Shown here: positions 17,139 to 25,483 of the stretch, one piece after another
Layout: each line of letters opens with the position of its first letter
Position numbering within the stretch: position 1 is the first letter of the stretch
Assembly: GCF_025995235.1 (NCBI RefSeq)
Contig: NZ_BAPT01000004.1
Location: forward strand, 1-55,166
Direction of reading: 5' to 3'
DNA length: 55,166 nt
Source: Ameyamaea chiangmaiensis
GTDB taxonomy: Bacteria; Pseudomonadota; Alphaproteobacteria; Acetobacterales; Acetobacteraceae
Notes under the pieces: model-generated
Told to the model about the DNA's origin: nothing
Database searches by the model: none
The model's input: the letters and a program-made list of their open reading frames with translations, nothing else
Position numbers and translations under genes: made by a program

Positions 17139-17566
17139 GCGTGGATACCGCGTATCTACCTAACCCGCAGGGTGGTCGTTTCGACCTCAATGCCATCGCG
17201 GCATCGTTTCCTGACACGGCCGACACGATGCTTCTGGACACGTATCTGACGGACTCCGCGTCCCGGAGTATCCGGGTCTTTCGCGTCTATCGCGGCGTAC
17301 CCGCTCATTATCACACGCAGTGCGACGAAATCCTGCATGTGCTGTCCGGCGAGGGTACGTTCTGGATAGACGACCCGGCCACCGAAGCTGCCTTCACGCC
17401 GGGACAGCTTCTTGTCTTCCCCAAGCGTGCCATTCACGCCCTGCCGCGTATCCTTCGCGCGCCTGTGGTGTTCCTTGCCATAGACACCCCCCGGCGTGCC
17501 CAGGATGACATTACCTTCGTCAATCCCGAAGACGGTACGCCAGCCGAATTCATCGCAAAGATCTGA
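17135..17566 (+). CDS. cupin domain protein
   Basis: A 143-residue single-domain cupin. Motif 1 reads PAHYHTQCDEILHVLSGEGTF, with two histidines and a glutamate as likely metal ligands, and motif 2 reads PGQLLVFPKRAIHAL with the third histidine. Such small cupins bind Fe, Mn or Ni and act as isomerases, dioxygenases or simple sensors. It is translationally coupled to the NTF2-like gene by an ATGA overlap and followed after four bases by the Yellow-like gene. Confidence 0.8.
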   Translation: MSVDTAYLPNPQGGRFDLNAIAASFPDTADTMLLDTYLTDSASRSIRVFRVYRGVPAHYHTQCDEILHVLSGEGTFWIDDPATEAAFTPGQLLVFPKRAIHALPRILRAPVVFLAIDTPRRAQDDITFVNPEDGTPAEFIAKI

Positions 17567-17570
17567 CAGC

Positions 17571-18704
17571 GTGAACCGCCTCAAACTGTGGCTTCCATCC
17601 CTTCCACCAGTGTCGTCTTTGCGTTTCGCCCTGATCGCGGCGAACCTCGTCCTGGGAAATGTCTCGGCGAGAGGCGCTGAGACCACCGACATGCGATCAC
17701 TTCGCATCGAAGCGTCAAGCTCGGTTCTGGACTGGAATGCCGTCGCCCTGGCTGCCAATCATATCTTCGTCGGGGGACCACGCTGGACCGGCTTTTCTGG
17801 CCCCGCAGTAGCGGTGCTTACCAAAGGAAACTCGCTTCGCCCTTTCCCGAACCCAGAATGGAACGGCTGGAAACCGGGCCTTGACGCAAAACAGCGCTTC
17901 GTCAGCGTCAACGCCCTGCATATCGACCCCGAAGGCAAACTTTGGGTGGTCGATACAGGCACACCGCAATTTGGTGGGCCGCCGGTCGAGAATGGTCCCA
18001 AACTGGTCCGTCTCGACCCGGTGACGGGGAAAATCCTGCATGTCTATCCGATGGGTCCGGACGTCGCTCCCGCCGGAAGTTATATCGACGACATCCGCTT
18101 CAACGGACCGCATGCCTATCTGACCGACGCTGGAAAGGGTGCCATTCTGGTGCTCGATATCACCACGTGCGCCGTTCGTCGCGTTCTCGACGCCTCCCCG
18201 GCCACGCATGCACGCCCGGATCGACCGATCGTCATTGACGGGAAAGTCGTCAGAAACGCCAATGGAACCCCGCTTCTGGTCAACGCCGATCCCCTCGAAG
18301 TCAGCCCGGACGGGAAATACCTGTATTTCGGACCACTCGAAGGTCCGTGGTCGAAGGTACCGACCTCGCTTCTGGACGATCCCGTAATATTGCCCGCGAC
18401 ACTTGCCGCGTCCGTGACCCCTTGGGCCGATCTCCCTCCGATCGGCGGTAGTGCGATGGATGAACACGGCAACCTGTATTTCATCGCTCTGAAAGATGAA
18501 ACCGTCTACCGGCGCGATCCGGAAGGGAAGATCGTGCCTCTTGTATCGGATCACGGCCTGCACTGGGCCGATGCTCCGTTCCTTGCACGCGACAGGCGAC
18601 TATGGCTCCCGGTCGCGCAACTCGATCGACTCGCACGGTTCAACCACGGGGTGAATCATATCCAACAACCTTTCCTGCTTTTCTCAATCATTACTGAGCC
18701 GTGA
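17571..18704 (+). CDS. secreted Yellow/major-royal-jelly-type beta-propeller protein
   Basis: The 377-residue protein begins with a signal peptide (SSLRFALIAANLVLGNVSAR) and has the six-bladed propeller repeats of the Yellow/MRJP and SMP-30-like superfamily: VNALHIDPEGKLWVVDTG, YIDDIRFNGPHAYLTDAG, PLEVSPDGKYLYFGPLEG and GGSAMDEHGNLYFIALKD. Bacterial members are often called L-dopachrome tautomerase-related or gluconolactonase-like proteins. The GTG start at 17571 is only four bases after the cupin stop. It is the last intact gene of the HxlR-linked set. The export signal places it in the periplasm or outside the cell; its substrate is unknown. Confidence 0.75.
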   Translation: MNRLKLWLPSLPPVSSLRFALIAANLVLGNVSARGAETTDMRSLRIEASSSVLDWNAVALAANHIFVGGPRWTGFSGPAVAVLTKGNSLRPFPNPEWNGWKPGLDAKQRFVSVNALHIDPEGKLWVVDTGTPQFGGPPVENGPKLVRLDPVTGKILHVYPMGPDVAPAGSYIDDIRFNGPHAYLTDAGKGAILVLDITTCAVRRVLDASPATHARPDRPIVIDGKVVRNANGTPLLVNADPLEVSPDGKYLYFGPLEGPWSKVPTSLLDDPVILPATLAASVTPWADLPPIGGSAMDEHGNLYFIALKDETVYRRDPEGKIVPLVSDHGLHWADAPFLARDRRLWLPVAQLDRLARFNHGVNHIQQPFLLFSIITEP

Positions 18705-18713
18705 CGAAGCACA

Positions 18714-18971
18714 ATGAAGCGTCCGCCCGTCGATCTGTGGCAACTGCTGCGCGTGCGGGCGATCGCCGAGCAGGGGAGTACCACGGCGCGGCGCGTTTCC
18801 TACCCACCTTATGACTACCGGTGATCTGCGTCCAACATGGCCATAACGTCGCGATCATGGAAATCCGGGAACACTCACGGCTCCTCCCACCGGGAATTCG
18901 GGATCGTCTGGCGGCCCGACAGTGAAAATGCCTGCGCCCGGGCTAGCGCTCGCTATATCAAGCGCAACTGA
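18714..18971 (+). pseudogene. LysR-type regulator pseudogene with large internal deletion
   Basis: The first 110 bases match the start of the intact LysR gene at 24327, encoding KRPPVDLWQLLRVRAIAEQGS against KRPPFDLWQLLCVRTIAEHGS. From about 18840 the sequence matches the same gene's 3' end, with the shared run GATCATGGA, the shared GACGGCTCCTCCCA-like stretch and then GGGATCGTCTGGCG. About 650 to 700 bases of the middle are missing, and the first part is also frameshifted. It is a dead paralogue in the same relative position (just after a metabolic gene) as the intact copy. Nothing else is visible up to 19068. Confidence 0.75.
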
Positions 18972-19068
18972 CCGTGATGCCACTTTCCCGACGACGTCCA
19001 GCTTTCTCTTCTCCGGGTCCTTGACAACCCTTTGTCGTCTGGACTGCCGCCGAGGCTTGCAATCCGCG

Positions 19069-19791
19069 CTACACCAGCAAGCCACCCCCATCAATGACGA
19101 AGCTCTGCCCCGTCGCGAAACGCTGCTTCATCAAGAACACATAGGCGGCCGCCAGATCGTCTGGTTCACCGATACGCCGCACGGGCAGCTTCTCGCGGAC
19201 AGTCGCGTACATCGCATCACGATTTTCCTCCGGAATGTCGTTCCAGAGCGGAGTCTTCACGAAGCCCGGCACCACGATATTGACCCTGATCGGCGCCAGT
19301 TCGATCGCCAGCGCGCGCGTCAGCCCTTCCATCGCGCCGCAGATACTCGCGCCCAATGCCCAGCCGGCTTGCGGCGGCCGCGCACCCGCGATGCCGGAGG
19401 TAAACACGATGGAACCGCCTGGTTGGATCAGGGGCGCCGCATATTTCGCCGCCGTCAACGCGCCCCAATAGCGCAACTCAAAGAACTGTCGCGCAGACGG
19501 TAACGCCATGTCCACGATCGATCCGAGTTGAAGGCTTTCTCCTGCGGTGAAAACCAGGTGATCGAAGGGCCCGATCGCAGCAAAAAGTCTGCTCACCTCT
19601 GCTTCGTCACGCAGGTCAAGCGCGTGTCCATCCGTGCCGTCCGGCAGCCGTGCCAAAGCGGCGTCCACGCTGGACCTGCGGCTGGAGGCGATCGAAACCC
19701 GCGCGCCTTCGCCTGCCGCCGCCTGAGCAACCGCCAATCCGATTCCCGATGTCCCACCCAGCACCACGACGCGTTTGTCTTTCATGTCCAT
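19069..19791 (-). CDS. SDR family protein with altered active site
   Basis: A 240-residue short-chain dehydrogenase/reductase-fold protein. It has an intact cofactor loop LGGTSGIG at about residue 11 and the conserved IELAPIRVNIVVPGF stretch, but the YxxxK motif is replaced: alignment on EGLTRALAIELAP puts glycine at the tyrosine position and cysteine at the lysine position (GASICGAMEGL). A known atypical SDR subgroup shows such changes. It may still bind NAD(P) and act as a sensor, or use another mechanism. It is divergent from the LysR gene at 19906, its probable regulator. Confidence 0.85.
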   Translation of the reverse strand: MDMKDKRVVVLGGTSGIGLAVAQAAAGEGARVSIASSRRSSVDAALARLPDGTDGHALDLRDEAEVSRLFAAIGPFDHLVFTAGESLQLGSIVDMALPSARQFFELRYWGALTAAKYAAPLIQPGGSIVFTSGIAGARPPQAGWALGASICGAMEGLTRALAIELAPIRVNIVVPGFVKTPLWNDIPEENRDAMYATVREKLPVRRIGEPDDLAAAYVFLMKQRFATGQSFVIDGGGLLV

Positions 19792-19905
19792 CCGTCACAC
19801 TCCGCTGCGGGCGGCAGAAGCACCGCCTATGCGACGCATATGCCTGCTGGACATCTCATGATTCGAGCGCAATCCTGTCATTCCAATGATGACGGGAAGT
19901 CAACT

Positions 19906-20847
19906 ATGGCTATCGATACAAGGCTGTTGAGCGGTATCGAAACGCTGATCGCGGTGGCGGAGACCGGTGGTTTCACCCGTGCAGCCGCAACGATGGGCCT
20001 GACGCCATCGGGTGTCAGCCGAGCCGTCGCACGCCTGGAATCCCGCCTCGGCGTCCGGCTGTTCGACCGCAATGCCCGCTCAACGACATTGACGGAGGCC
20101 GGGCATCGACTGGTGGCCGAGATTGCGCCCCTGCTCGCCGGGATCGAGGAGGCAGCAAGCAGTGCCGCTGGTGCGTCGGCGACAGTTTCCGGGCGACTGC
20201 GCGTCAATTGCGATCCATGGTTCGCCAGTCTGCTGCTCGCACCAAAGCTTCGTTCATTTCTCGACGCCCACCCTGCACTGACACTGGATCTGGTGGCACG
20301 CGACACTCTGGGCGATCTCGTCTCCGAAGGGTTTGATGTCGCGATCCGCTTCGGCGAGCCACCGCCCTCCGGTCTGATCACACGCAAATTGCTGGAAGCG
20401 CGTATCGTGACCTGCGCGTCTCCCGCCTATATCGCGCGCCACGGTCGTCCCATCCATCCGCGAGATCTGGAAACAGGCCCGCATGAATGTCTGCTGTTCC
20501 GGGATCCGGCGACCGGACGTCCTTTCGACTGGGAATTCCACCGGCAAGGCAAAATCCTGAATGTCTCGGTGCGCGGACGCCTGATCCTGAACGATGTCGC
20601 AACCGGCCTGGCCGCGTGTGTCGCAGGGCTGGGCGTGGCGCAGCCCATGACGCTCGGAATCGACGAGCTTCTACGAAGCGGCACCCTGATCGACCTTTTT
20701 CCGGACTGGTGCGATGAATATTTTCCGCTTCATGTCTATCATCCGTCGCGTCATCTTCCGCCCGCGAAAGTGCGGGCGTTTCTGGATTTCATTTGTAATG
20801 ATGTCGCGACAGCCCAAATAAAACACAATGGATTTACCAGTCTGTAA
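19906..20847 (+). CDS. LysR family transcriptional regulator
   Basis: A 313-residue LysR regulator. The winged helix is clear (GIETLIAVAETGGFTRAAAT, then TPSGVSRAVARLESRLGVRLFDR), and the effector domain runs to VRAFLDFICND. The ATG at 19906 was chosen because a longer upstream frame has no LysR character. It is divergent from the atypical SDR gene, with 114 bases between starts, and is followed after 11 bases by a second LysR gene on the same strand. It probably activates the SDR. Confidence 0.9.
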   Translation: MAIDTRLLSGIETLIAVAETGGFTRAAATMGLTPSGVSRAVARLESRLGVRLFDRNARSTTLTEAGHRLVAEIAPLLAGIEEAASSAAGASATVSGRLRVNCDPWFASLLLAPKLRSFLDAHPALTLDLVARDTLGDLVSEGFDVAIRFGEPPPSGLITRKLLEARIVTCASPAYIARHGRPIHPRDLETGPHECLLFRDPATGRPFDWEFHRQGKILNVSVRGRLILNDVATGLAACVAGLGVAQPMTLGIDELLRSGTLIDLFPDWCDEYFPLHVYHPSRHLPPAKVRAFLDFICNDVATAQIKHNGFTSL

Positions 20848-20858
20848 GGGAGGCCATT

Positions 20859-21749
20859 ATGCGTCGACGTCTGCCCCTGACAGCTATGGAGGCGTTCTGC
20901 GCGGTCGCGCGGCATCTCAGCTTTCGCGGCGCCGCTGAATCTATCGGCATTTCGCAAAGCGCGCTCACCCGTCATGTCCAGAACCTTGAACGGGATCTGA
21001 GCGTGCCGCTTTTCGAGAGACGTGGCAACACCATTAAGCTGACGGAAAAAGGCCGTCTGCTTTTCGAAAAGGCAGAACAGGCTTTCCAATGGCTTCACGA
21101 CGGTCTGTCTCAGGTCACCGAGCGCGCGGCTTCCCCGCTGCGTGTGAGCGTTCTGCCCTCCCTGGCCGCGTCATGGCTTGCCCCTCGTCTGCCTGCTTTT
21201 GCGACGAAGCATCGGGATATCACTGTCGATCTCGTGCCGGACTACCACCTCGCCGACCTCAACGTCGGATCGACCGACCTGGCCCTGCGCTACGGAATAG
21301 GGCCATGGCGGGGAACGTGGTCTCGCGCGTTCATGCGAGAGGAACTGGCTCCCGTCGTCGCTCCGACCGCTTGGCAAGACAGCACAGACGTGGAGCAGAT
21401 ATTCGCAGGCAGGACATTATTCGGCGCGGCGCAACCTTTTGAATGGGATCGACTGCTCGACGTGCTTGGCCTCTCATCCAAGCCCGCTGTCACGCCGCTG
21501 AACGACTATAATGTGGTCATCAGCGCGACCTTGGCGGGCCAGGGAATTATGGTCGGCAGACGCTCCCTGATCCAGTCTCATTTCGACGATGGACGTCTGG
21601 TGCGTGCTGGCGCGCCCTGGATGGATTGCGGAACCGCCTATCATGTCGTCACCCGACCCGGACGCCAGCACGAACGCGCGATCAGCGCTTTCATTGCGTG
21701 GCTAACGTCCGAAGGAGCCGCCACAAACGACCTTTGGGACCCTCATTGA
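20859..21749 (+). CDS. LysR family regulator, GcvA-like
   Basis: A complete 296-residue LysR protein with the GcvA-subfamily style: RRRLPLTAMEAFCAVARHLS, GAAESIGISQSALTRHVQNL and VPLFERRGNTIKLTEKGR in the DNA-binding part, then the effector domain with ALRYGIGPWRGTWSRAF. GGGAGG precedes ATG 20859. Tandem with the preceding LysR gene, it may control the SDR and ThDP-enzyme genes downstream. A 7-bp inverted repeat in the 147-base gap to the next gene could be its site. Confidence 0.9.
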   Translation: MRRRLPLTAMEAFCAVARHLSFRGAAESIGISQSALTRHVQNLERDLSVPLFERRGNTIKLTEKGRLLFEKAEQAFQWLHDGLSQVTERAASPLRVSVLPSLAASWLAPRLPAFATKHRDITVDLVPDYHLADLNVGSTDLALRYGIGPWRGTWSRAFMREELAPVVAPTAWQDSTDVEQIFAGRTLFGAAQPFEWDRLLDVLGLSSKPAVTPLNDYNVVISATLAGQGIMVGRRSLIQSHFDDGRLVRAGAPWMDCGTAYHVVTRPGRQHERAISAFIAWLTSEGAATNDLWDPH

Positions 21750-21759
21750 TTGCCTCACG

Positions 21760-21778
21760 TGATGACCTGAAGTCATCA
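21760..21778. promoter_or_regulatory. inverted repeat TGATGAC-N5-GTCATCA
   Basis: A perfect 7-bp inverted repeat with a 5-base centre lies 10 bases after the GcvA-like gene and about 120 bases before the next start. It could be an operator for the SDR/ThDP-enzyme unit or a weak hairpin after the regulator; no T-run follows. Confidence 0.4.
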
Positions 21779-21896
21779 ACCCAGTCAAACGAGCATTGGC
21801 TCCTGTCGCCCATCAGCACGTAATTTTCCTGTCCAGAAAACCTGAAAAGTGGCGGCGATGCCATGTCGCCTGGTTCAGAGAAAAGAGGGACACGGA

Positions 21897-22685
21897 ATGG
21901 ATCTTCAAATATCGGGCCGAACGGCCGTTGTCATGGGCGCCAGCAGTGGCCTTGGCCTCGGAATTGCCCATGCCCTTGCAAGGGAAGGCGTGCATGTCGG
22001 CCTGCTCTCCCGCGACCCGTCACGCCTGGAAGCGGCGGCGGCAAGTCTCCGTGCTGTTTCGCCGGCAAAAATATCATGCATCGTGGCCGATCTGGCGTCG
22101 CAGGACGCAGTTCATGCGGCGATCAGCACGATAAAAGGTGAGGTCGGTGTTCCTGACATTCTGATCGGCAATGGTGGTGGCCCGCCGCCGGGTTCCGCCA
22201 CCGTCTTCGAGGCCGCGCTCTGGGAAGCCCAGGCGCGGGCGATGCTGTTGCCCGTGATGACCATAACCGACGCGTTCCTCCCGAACATGCGCGCGAACGG
22301 TTTCGGACGCCTCATCATGGTCTCGTCCACCAGCGTCATCGAACCGATCCCGGGTCTTGTCCTATCCAATGCCCTGAGAGCAGCGCTCGCCAATTGGGGG
22401 CGCACTCTGGCTCGTGAAGTCGCGCGTGACGGAGTTACCGTCAATACGTTGATGCCTGGCCGCTTCGATACCGCTCGGGTCCAAAAACTTAACCAGTCAC
22501 GCGCGAATACCGAAGGCGGCTCCGCCGAGGATGTGCGCCGACAGGATCTCGAAACCATACCAGCAGCTCGCTATGGGGCACCCGAGGAATTCGGCGCCGT
22601 CGCCGCCTTCCTCGCCAGCCCTTTGGCCTCGTACGTGACCGGCGCGCTCATCCCTGTCGATGGCGGACTCCTGCACGGTCACTGA
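21897..22685 (+). CDS. SDR family protein with atypical active site
   Basis: The 262-residue protein has the SDR cofactor loop VMGASSGLG near residue 12, the strand ending in GRLIMVSSTS, and VTVNTLMPG, with PVDGG at the end. The YxxxK motif is replaced: aligned on GRTLAREVARDG, the tyrosine position is serine and the lysine position arginine (LSNALRAAL). This LSN-xxR pattern is known in a subset of FabG-like proteins, so it need not be dead. GAGGGA precedes the ATG at 21897. It lies 41 bases before the ThDP-dependent enzyme gene and probably acts with it. Confidence 0.85.
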   Translation: MDLQISGRTAVVMGASSGLGLGIAHALAREGVHVGLLSRDPSRLEAAAASLRAVSPAKISCIVADLASQDAVHAAISTIKGEVGVPDILIGNGGGPPPGSATVFEAALWEAQARAMLLPVMTITDAFLPNMRANGFGRLIMVSSTSVIEPIPGLVLSNALRAALANWGRTLAREVARDGVTVNTLMPGRFDTARVQKLNQSRANTEGGSAEDVRRQDLETIPAARYGAPEEFGAVAAFLASPLASYVTGALIPVDGGLLHGH

Positions 22686-22726
22686 ACGCTGTTTGTCAAA
22701 TACGCTTACTCCCAAGGACCACAATC

Positions 22727-24304
22727 ATGTCCAAACCATCTGAAAACGGCACGTCGCTTAGCGGTGCCGAAAGCCTTTTGCATACGCTCGTCGCCTGTGG
22801 CGTCGATACGTGTTTTGCCAATCCCGGCACGTCCGAGATGCACTTCGTGGCTGCCCTCGATGCTGTTCCCGCGATGCGCCCGGTGCTTTGTCTGTTCGAA
22901 GGAGTCGCAACCGGAGCGGCCGACGGATATGCCCGAATGGCGGGGAAACCCGCCTCGACACTGCTGCATCTCGGCCCGGGCCTCGCGAACGGCCTCGCCA
23001 GCCTACACAACGCACGACGCGCGCAATCGCCGATCGTTAATATCGTCGGGGACCATGCCACCTACCACCTCCAGTATGACGCACCCCTAACCTCTGACAT
23101 CGCGGGCTTCGCGCGCCCTGTATCTGACTGGGTTCGTCGATCAGCCTCGGCCCGCTCCCTTCCAGGAGATGTCGCCACAGCGGTCGCCTGCGCCCGTCGT
23201 TCACCTGGGCAGATCGCGACGCTGATCTTACCCGCCGATACCGCCTGGGCTCCTGCCGAGCGGATCGGTACACTTGGTGCTGACACGCCCCTCTCCATTG
23301 TCTCAAAAGCCACTCTGGAGAAGATTGCTGGACTTCTACGCGCTCCGGGCCGGGTGGCAATGCTCCTGCGCGGCGATGTCCTTCACGGACAAGGTCTACA
23401 GTTGGCTGCGAGTATCGCAGCACATACAGGGGCGAAGTTGTTCTGTGACACGTTCGCACCTCGAATCCGCAGGGGAGGACATCATCCCGTCATCGAGCGA
23501 CTGCATTACCGGGGTGACGAGGTCATCCGGCAACTGGCAGCGTTCGATCATCTGATCCTCGTCGGGGCGGAGCCGCCGGTGGCGTTCTTCGCCTACCTCG
23601 GTCGGCCGAGTTGGCTGGTCCCGTCGGACTGCGCACTGCATACGCTCACGCGCCCCTGCGAAAACGGGCCGGATGCACTCGAACGCCTGGCTGACCGTCT
23701 TGAGGCGAAGATGTATCATTCTGCCGTTCGGCGCGCCGTGGCTACTCCGCGGTCCGATGAACCGCTGACACCTGAAACTATCCTACGCTGTATCACCACG
23801 GACCTACCGGAAGACGCCATCGTCGTTGACGAGGGACTGACCTCGACTTTTCCCTATTACGATCTCCTGGATGCGGCATCGTCCCACGATCACCTGAACC
23901 TGACGGGAGGCGCCATCGGAAGCGGCATTCCGCTCAGCGTCGGGGCCGCAGTCGCCGCTCCTGCGCGCAAGGTCGTCTGCCTCCACGGTGATGGGGGTGC
24001 GATGTACAGTCTACAAGGACTATGGACTCAGGCACGCGAACGTCTGGACGTCATCACGATCATCTTCGCCAATCGGTCTTACGCAATTCTGGAACAGGAG
24101 TTGGACCGCGTCGGAGCATGTGTCGACGGAACGCGATCACGCAGGCTTCTGGATATTGGTGACCCCGATCTCAATTGGACCGCCCTCGCGACAGGCATGG
24201 GCGTCGCGACGGAACGTGTCACCACGGTGGCAGCATTCAGGGACACGTTCGGTCGAGCCATTCGGGCGACCGGCCCCATCCTGATTGAAGCCGTCATCGC
24301 ATGA
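22727..24304 (+). CDS. ThDP-dependent acetolactate synthase-like enzyme
   Basis: A 525-residue thiamin-diphosphate enzyme with the three-domain POX/ALS layout. The N-terminal catalytic glutamate is in LFEGVATGAADGYARMAGKP. The central domain is shorter and divergent. The C-terminal ThDP site has GDGGAMYSLQGLW, with the second metal ligand in ITIIFANRSY about 25 residues on. FAD-site conservation is not obvious, and no small subunit gene is beside it, so a benzoylformate- or oxo-acid decarboxylase-like reaction is as likely as acetolactate synthesis. AAGGA precedes the ATG. It is followed after 22 bases by a LysR gene. Confidence 0.8.
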   Translation: MSKPSENGTSLSGAESLLHTLVACGVDTCFANPGTSEMHFVAALDAVPAMRPVLCLFEGVATGAADGYARMAGKPASTLLHLGPGLANGLASLHNARRAQSPIVNIVGDHATYHLQYDAPLTSDIAGFARPVSDWVRRSASARSLPGDVATAVACARRSPGQIATLILPADTAWAPAERIGTLGADTPLSIVSKATLEKIAGLLRAPGRVAMLLRGDVLHGQGLQLAASIAAHTGAKLFCDTFAPRIRRGGHHPVIERLHYRGDEVIRQLAAFDHLILVGAEPPVAFFAYLGRPSWLVPSDCALHTLTRPCENGPDALERLADRLEAKMYHSAVRRAVATPRSDEPLTPETILRCITTDLPEDAIVVDEGLTSTFPYYDLLDAASSHDHLNLTGGAIGSGIPLSVGAAVAAPARKVVCLHGDGGAMYSLQGLWTQARERLDVITIIFANRSYAILEQELDRVGACVDGTRSRRLLDIGDPDLNWTALATGMGVATERVTTVAAFRDTFGRAIRATGPILIEAVIA

Positions 24305-24326
24305 GCGTTCCCAAGTAAAGAACAGT

Positions 24327-25247
24327 ATGAAACGCCCGCCTTTCGACCTCTGGCAACTGCTGTGCGTGCGGACGATCGCCGAGCACGGCAGCATCCATGG
24401 CGCGGCGCGTTTCCTGAACACCCGACAATCCGCCGTCAGCCGATCCCTGCACAACCTCGAGGAGCGGCTGAATGTCCCGTTGTTTCTCCGCTCCCCCACT
24501 GGGGTCATACCAACGACATTCGGTGAGGAGTTCATCCGCTGGACCCAGACGATCCTCGACAACGTGGCCGGCATGAACGCCCGCGCGCAGCGGACCGGCA
24601 AGGGCGAGACCGGCCAGGTCTCGATCGGCATCCAGACCTGCGTCCTGCCCGGGAGACTCTCAGCCTTCACGGCGGAGTTCCGTGCCAGACATCCCGATAT
24701 CGTGTTTCGCTACTCCGAAGGCACAGGCAAAAGACTGCTACGGCGTCTCCAGCGCGGGCAGATCGATTTCGCGGTCGTCACACGTCGCAATCTGGTCCCC
24801 GCCCTGCAGGTCACACCCCTGTGGAGCGACCGTATCGTGGCCGCCCTTCCCACCGGCCATCCTCTGGCGAAACGACAGGAAATCTCATGGCAGGATCTGC
24901 GTCATGAAACATTCCTGATCGGGCGCGATAATGCCGGTCAGGACTTCAAGGAACTTATCCGGCGAAAACTCGGTGAAACCAACGTCCATCCCAAAATCCG
25001 GCATCATGATATCGGCAGCAATCGGGTCATCGCACTCGTCCAGAACCGCGAAGGCATCGCCCTGCTCCCGGCCTCGTGGCTGCCCCTGATTCACGATCAG
25101 TATGGGGAGGACGTCACGATCATGGAGATCCGGGACGCCGACGGCTCCTCCCACCTGGAATTTGGGATCGTCTGGCGACCCGACAATCAAAATCCCTGTG
25201 CCCGGCTCTTCGCCCGATATGTAGAAGCCCATCGTCCGTGGACGTGA
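24327..25247 (+). CDS. LysR family transcriptional regulator (intact member of the recurring trio)
   Basis: A complete 306-residue LysR regulator: KRPPFDLWQLLCVRTIAEHG, then the recognition stretch TRQSAVSRSLHNLEERLNVPL, and a full effector domain ending in RLFARYVEAHRPW. The ATG at 24327 gives the family's normal N-terminus. Broken paralogues with the same N-terminus lie at 5584 and 18714. It ends only two bases before the end of the convergent DUF2274 gene, the last gene of the trb operon, so no terminator separates cargo from conjugation genes. LysR genes often sit at this end of such elements. Confidence 0.9.
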   Translation: MKRPPFDLWQLLCVRTIAEHGSIHGAARFLNTRQSAVSRSLHNLEERLNVPLFLRSPTGVIPTTFGEEFIRWTQTILDNVAGMNARAQRTGKGETGQVSIGIQTCVLPGRLSAFTAEFRARHPDIVFRYSEGTGKRLLRRLQRGQIDFAVVTRRNLVPALQVTPLWSDRIVAALPTGHPLAKRQEISWQDLRHETFLIGRDNAGQDFKELIRRKLGETNVHPKIRHHDIGSNRVIALVQNREGIALLPASWLPLIHDQYGEDVTIMEIRDADGSSHLEFGIVWRPDNQNPCARLFARYVEAHRPWT

Positions 25248-25249
25248 GA

Positions 25250-25483
25250 CTACTTTTTCGGCGGTGCTGCTTTTACCTGCCTCCGTGCCCTCGCGAATCC
25301 CTTGTCCGACATCATGAACTGCCGGAGCATAGGCGCGACCAGCCGGGCCGGGTCCGTCGCCCCATCATTGCCGGACAGAAGTGCCGCATAGGCAAGCTGA
25401 TCGCGATGGATATCGGGAGGTAACGCCACGGTCATTTTCACCGGTTTCTCGTCAGGGATTTCTCTGATCTTTAGCTCTGTCAT
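25250..25483 (-). CDS. DUF2274 protein of the trb operon
   Basis: This 77-residue protein resembles the DUF2274 family, small proteins encoded after trbI in alphaproteobacterial P-type conjugation operons. It opens with KIREIPDEKPVKMTVALPPD, which looks like a ribbon-helix-helix strand, followed by a helix and a lysine-rich tail. It overlaps trbI by 4 nt (ATGA), so it is translated with the mating-channel genes. A DNA-binding or regulatory role is plausible from the fold but unproven. Confidence 0.8.
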   Translation of the reverse strand: MTELKIREIPDEKPVKMTVALPPDIHRDQLAYAALLSGNDGATDPARLVAPMLRQFMMSDKGFARARRQVKAAPPKK

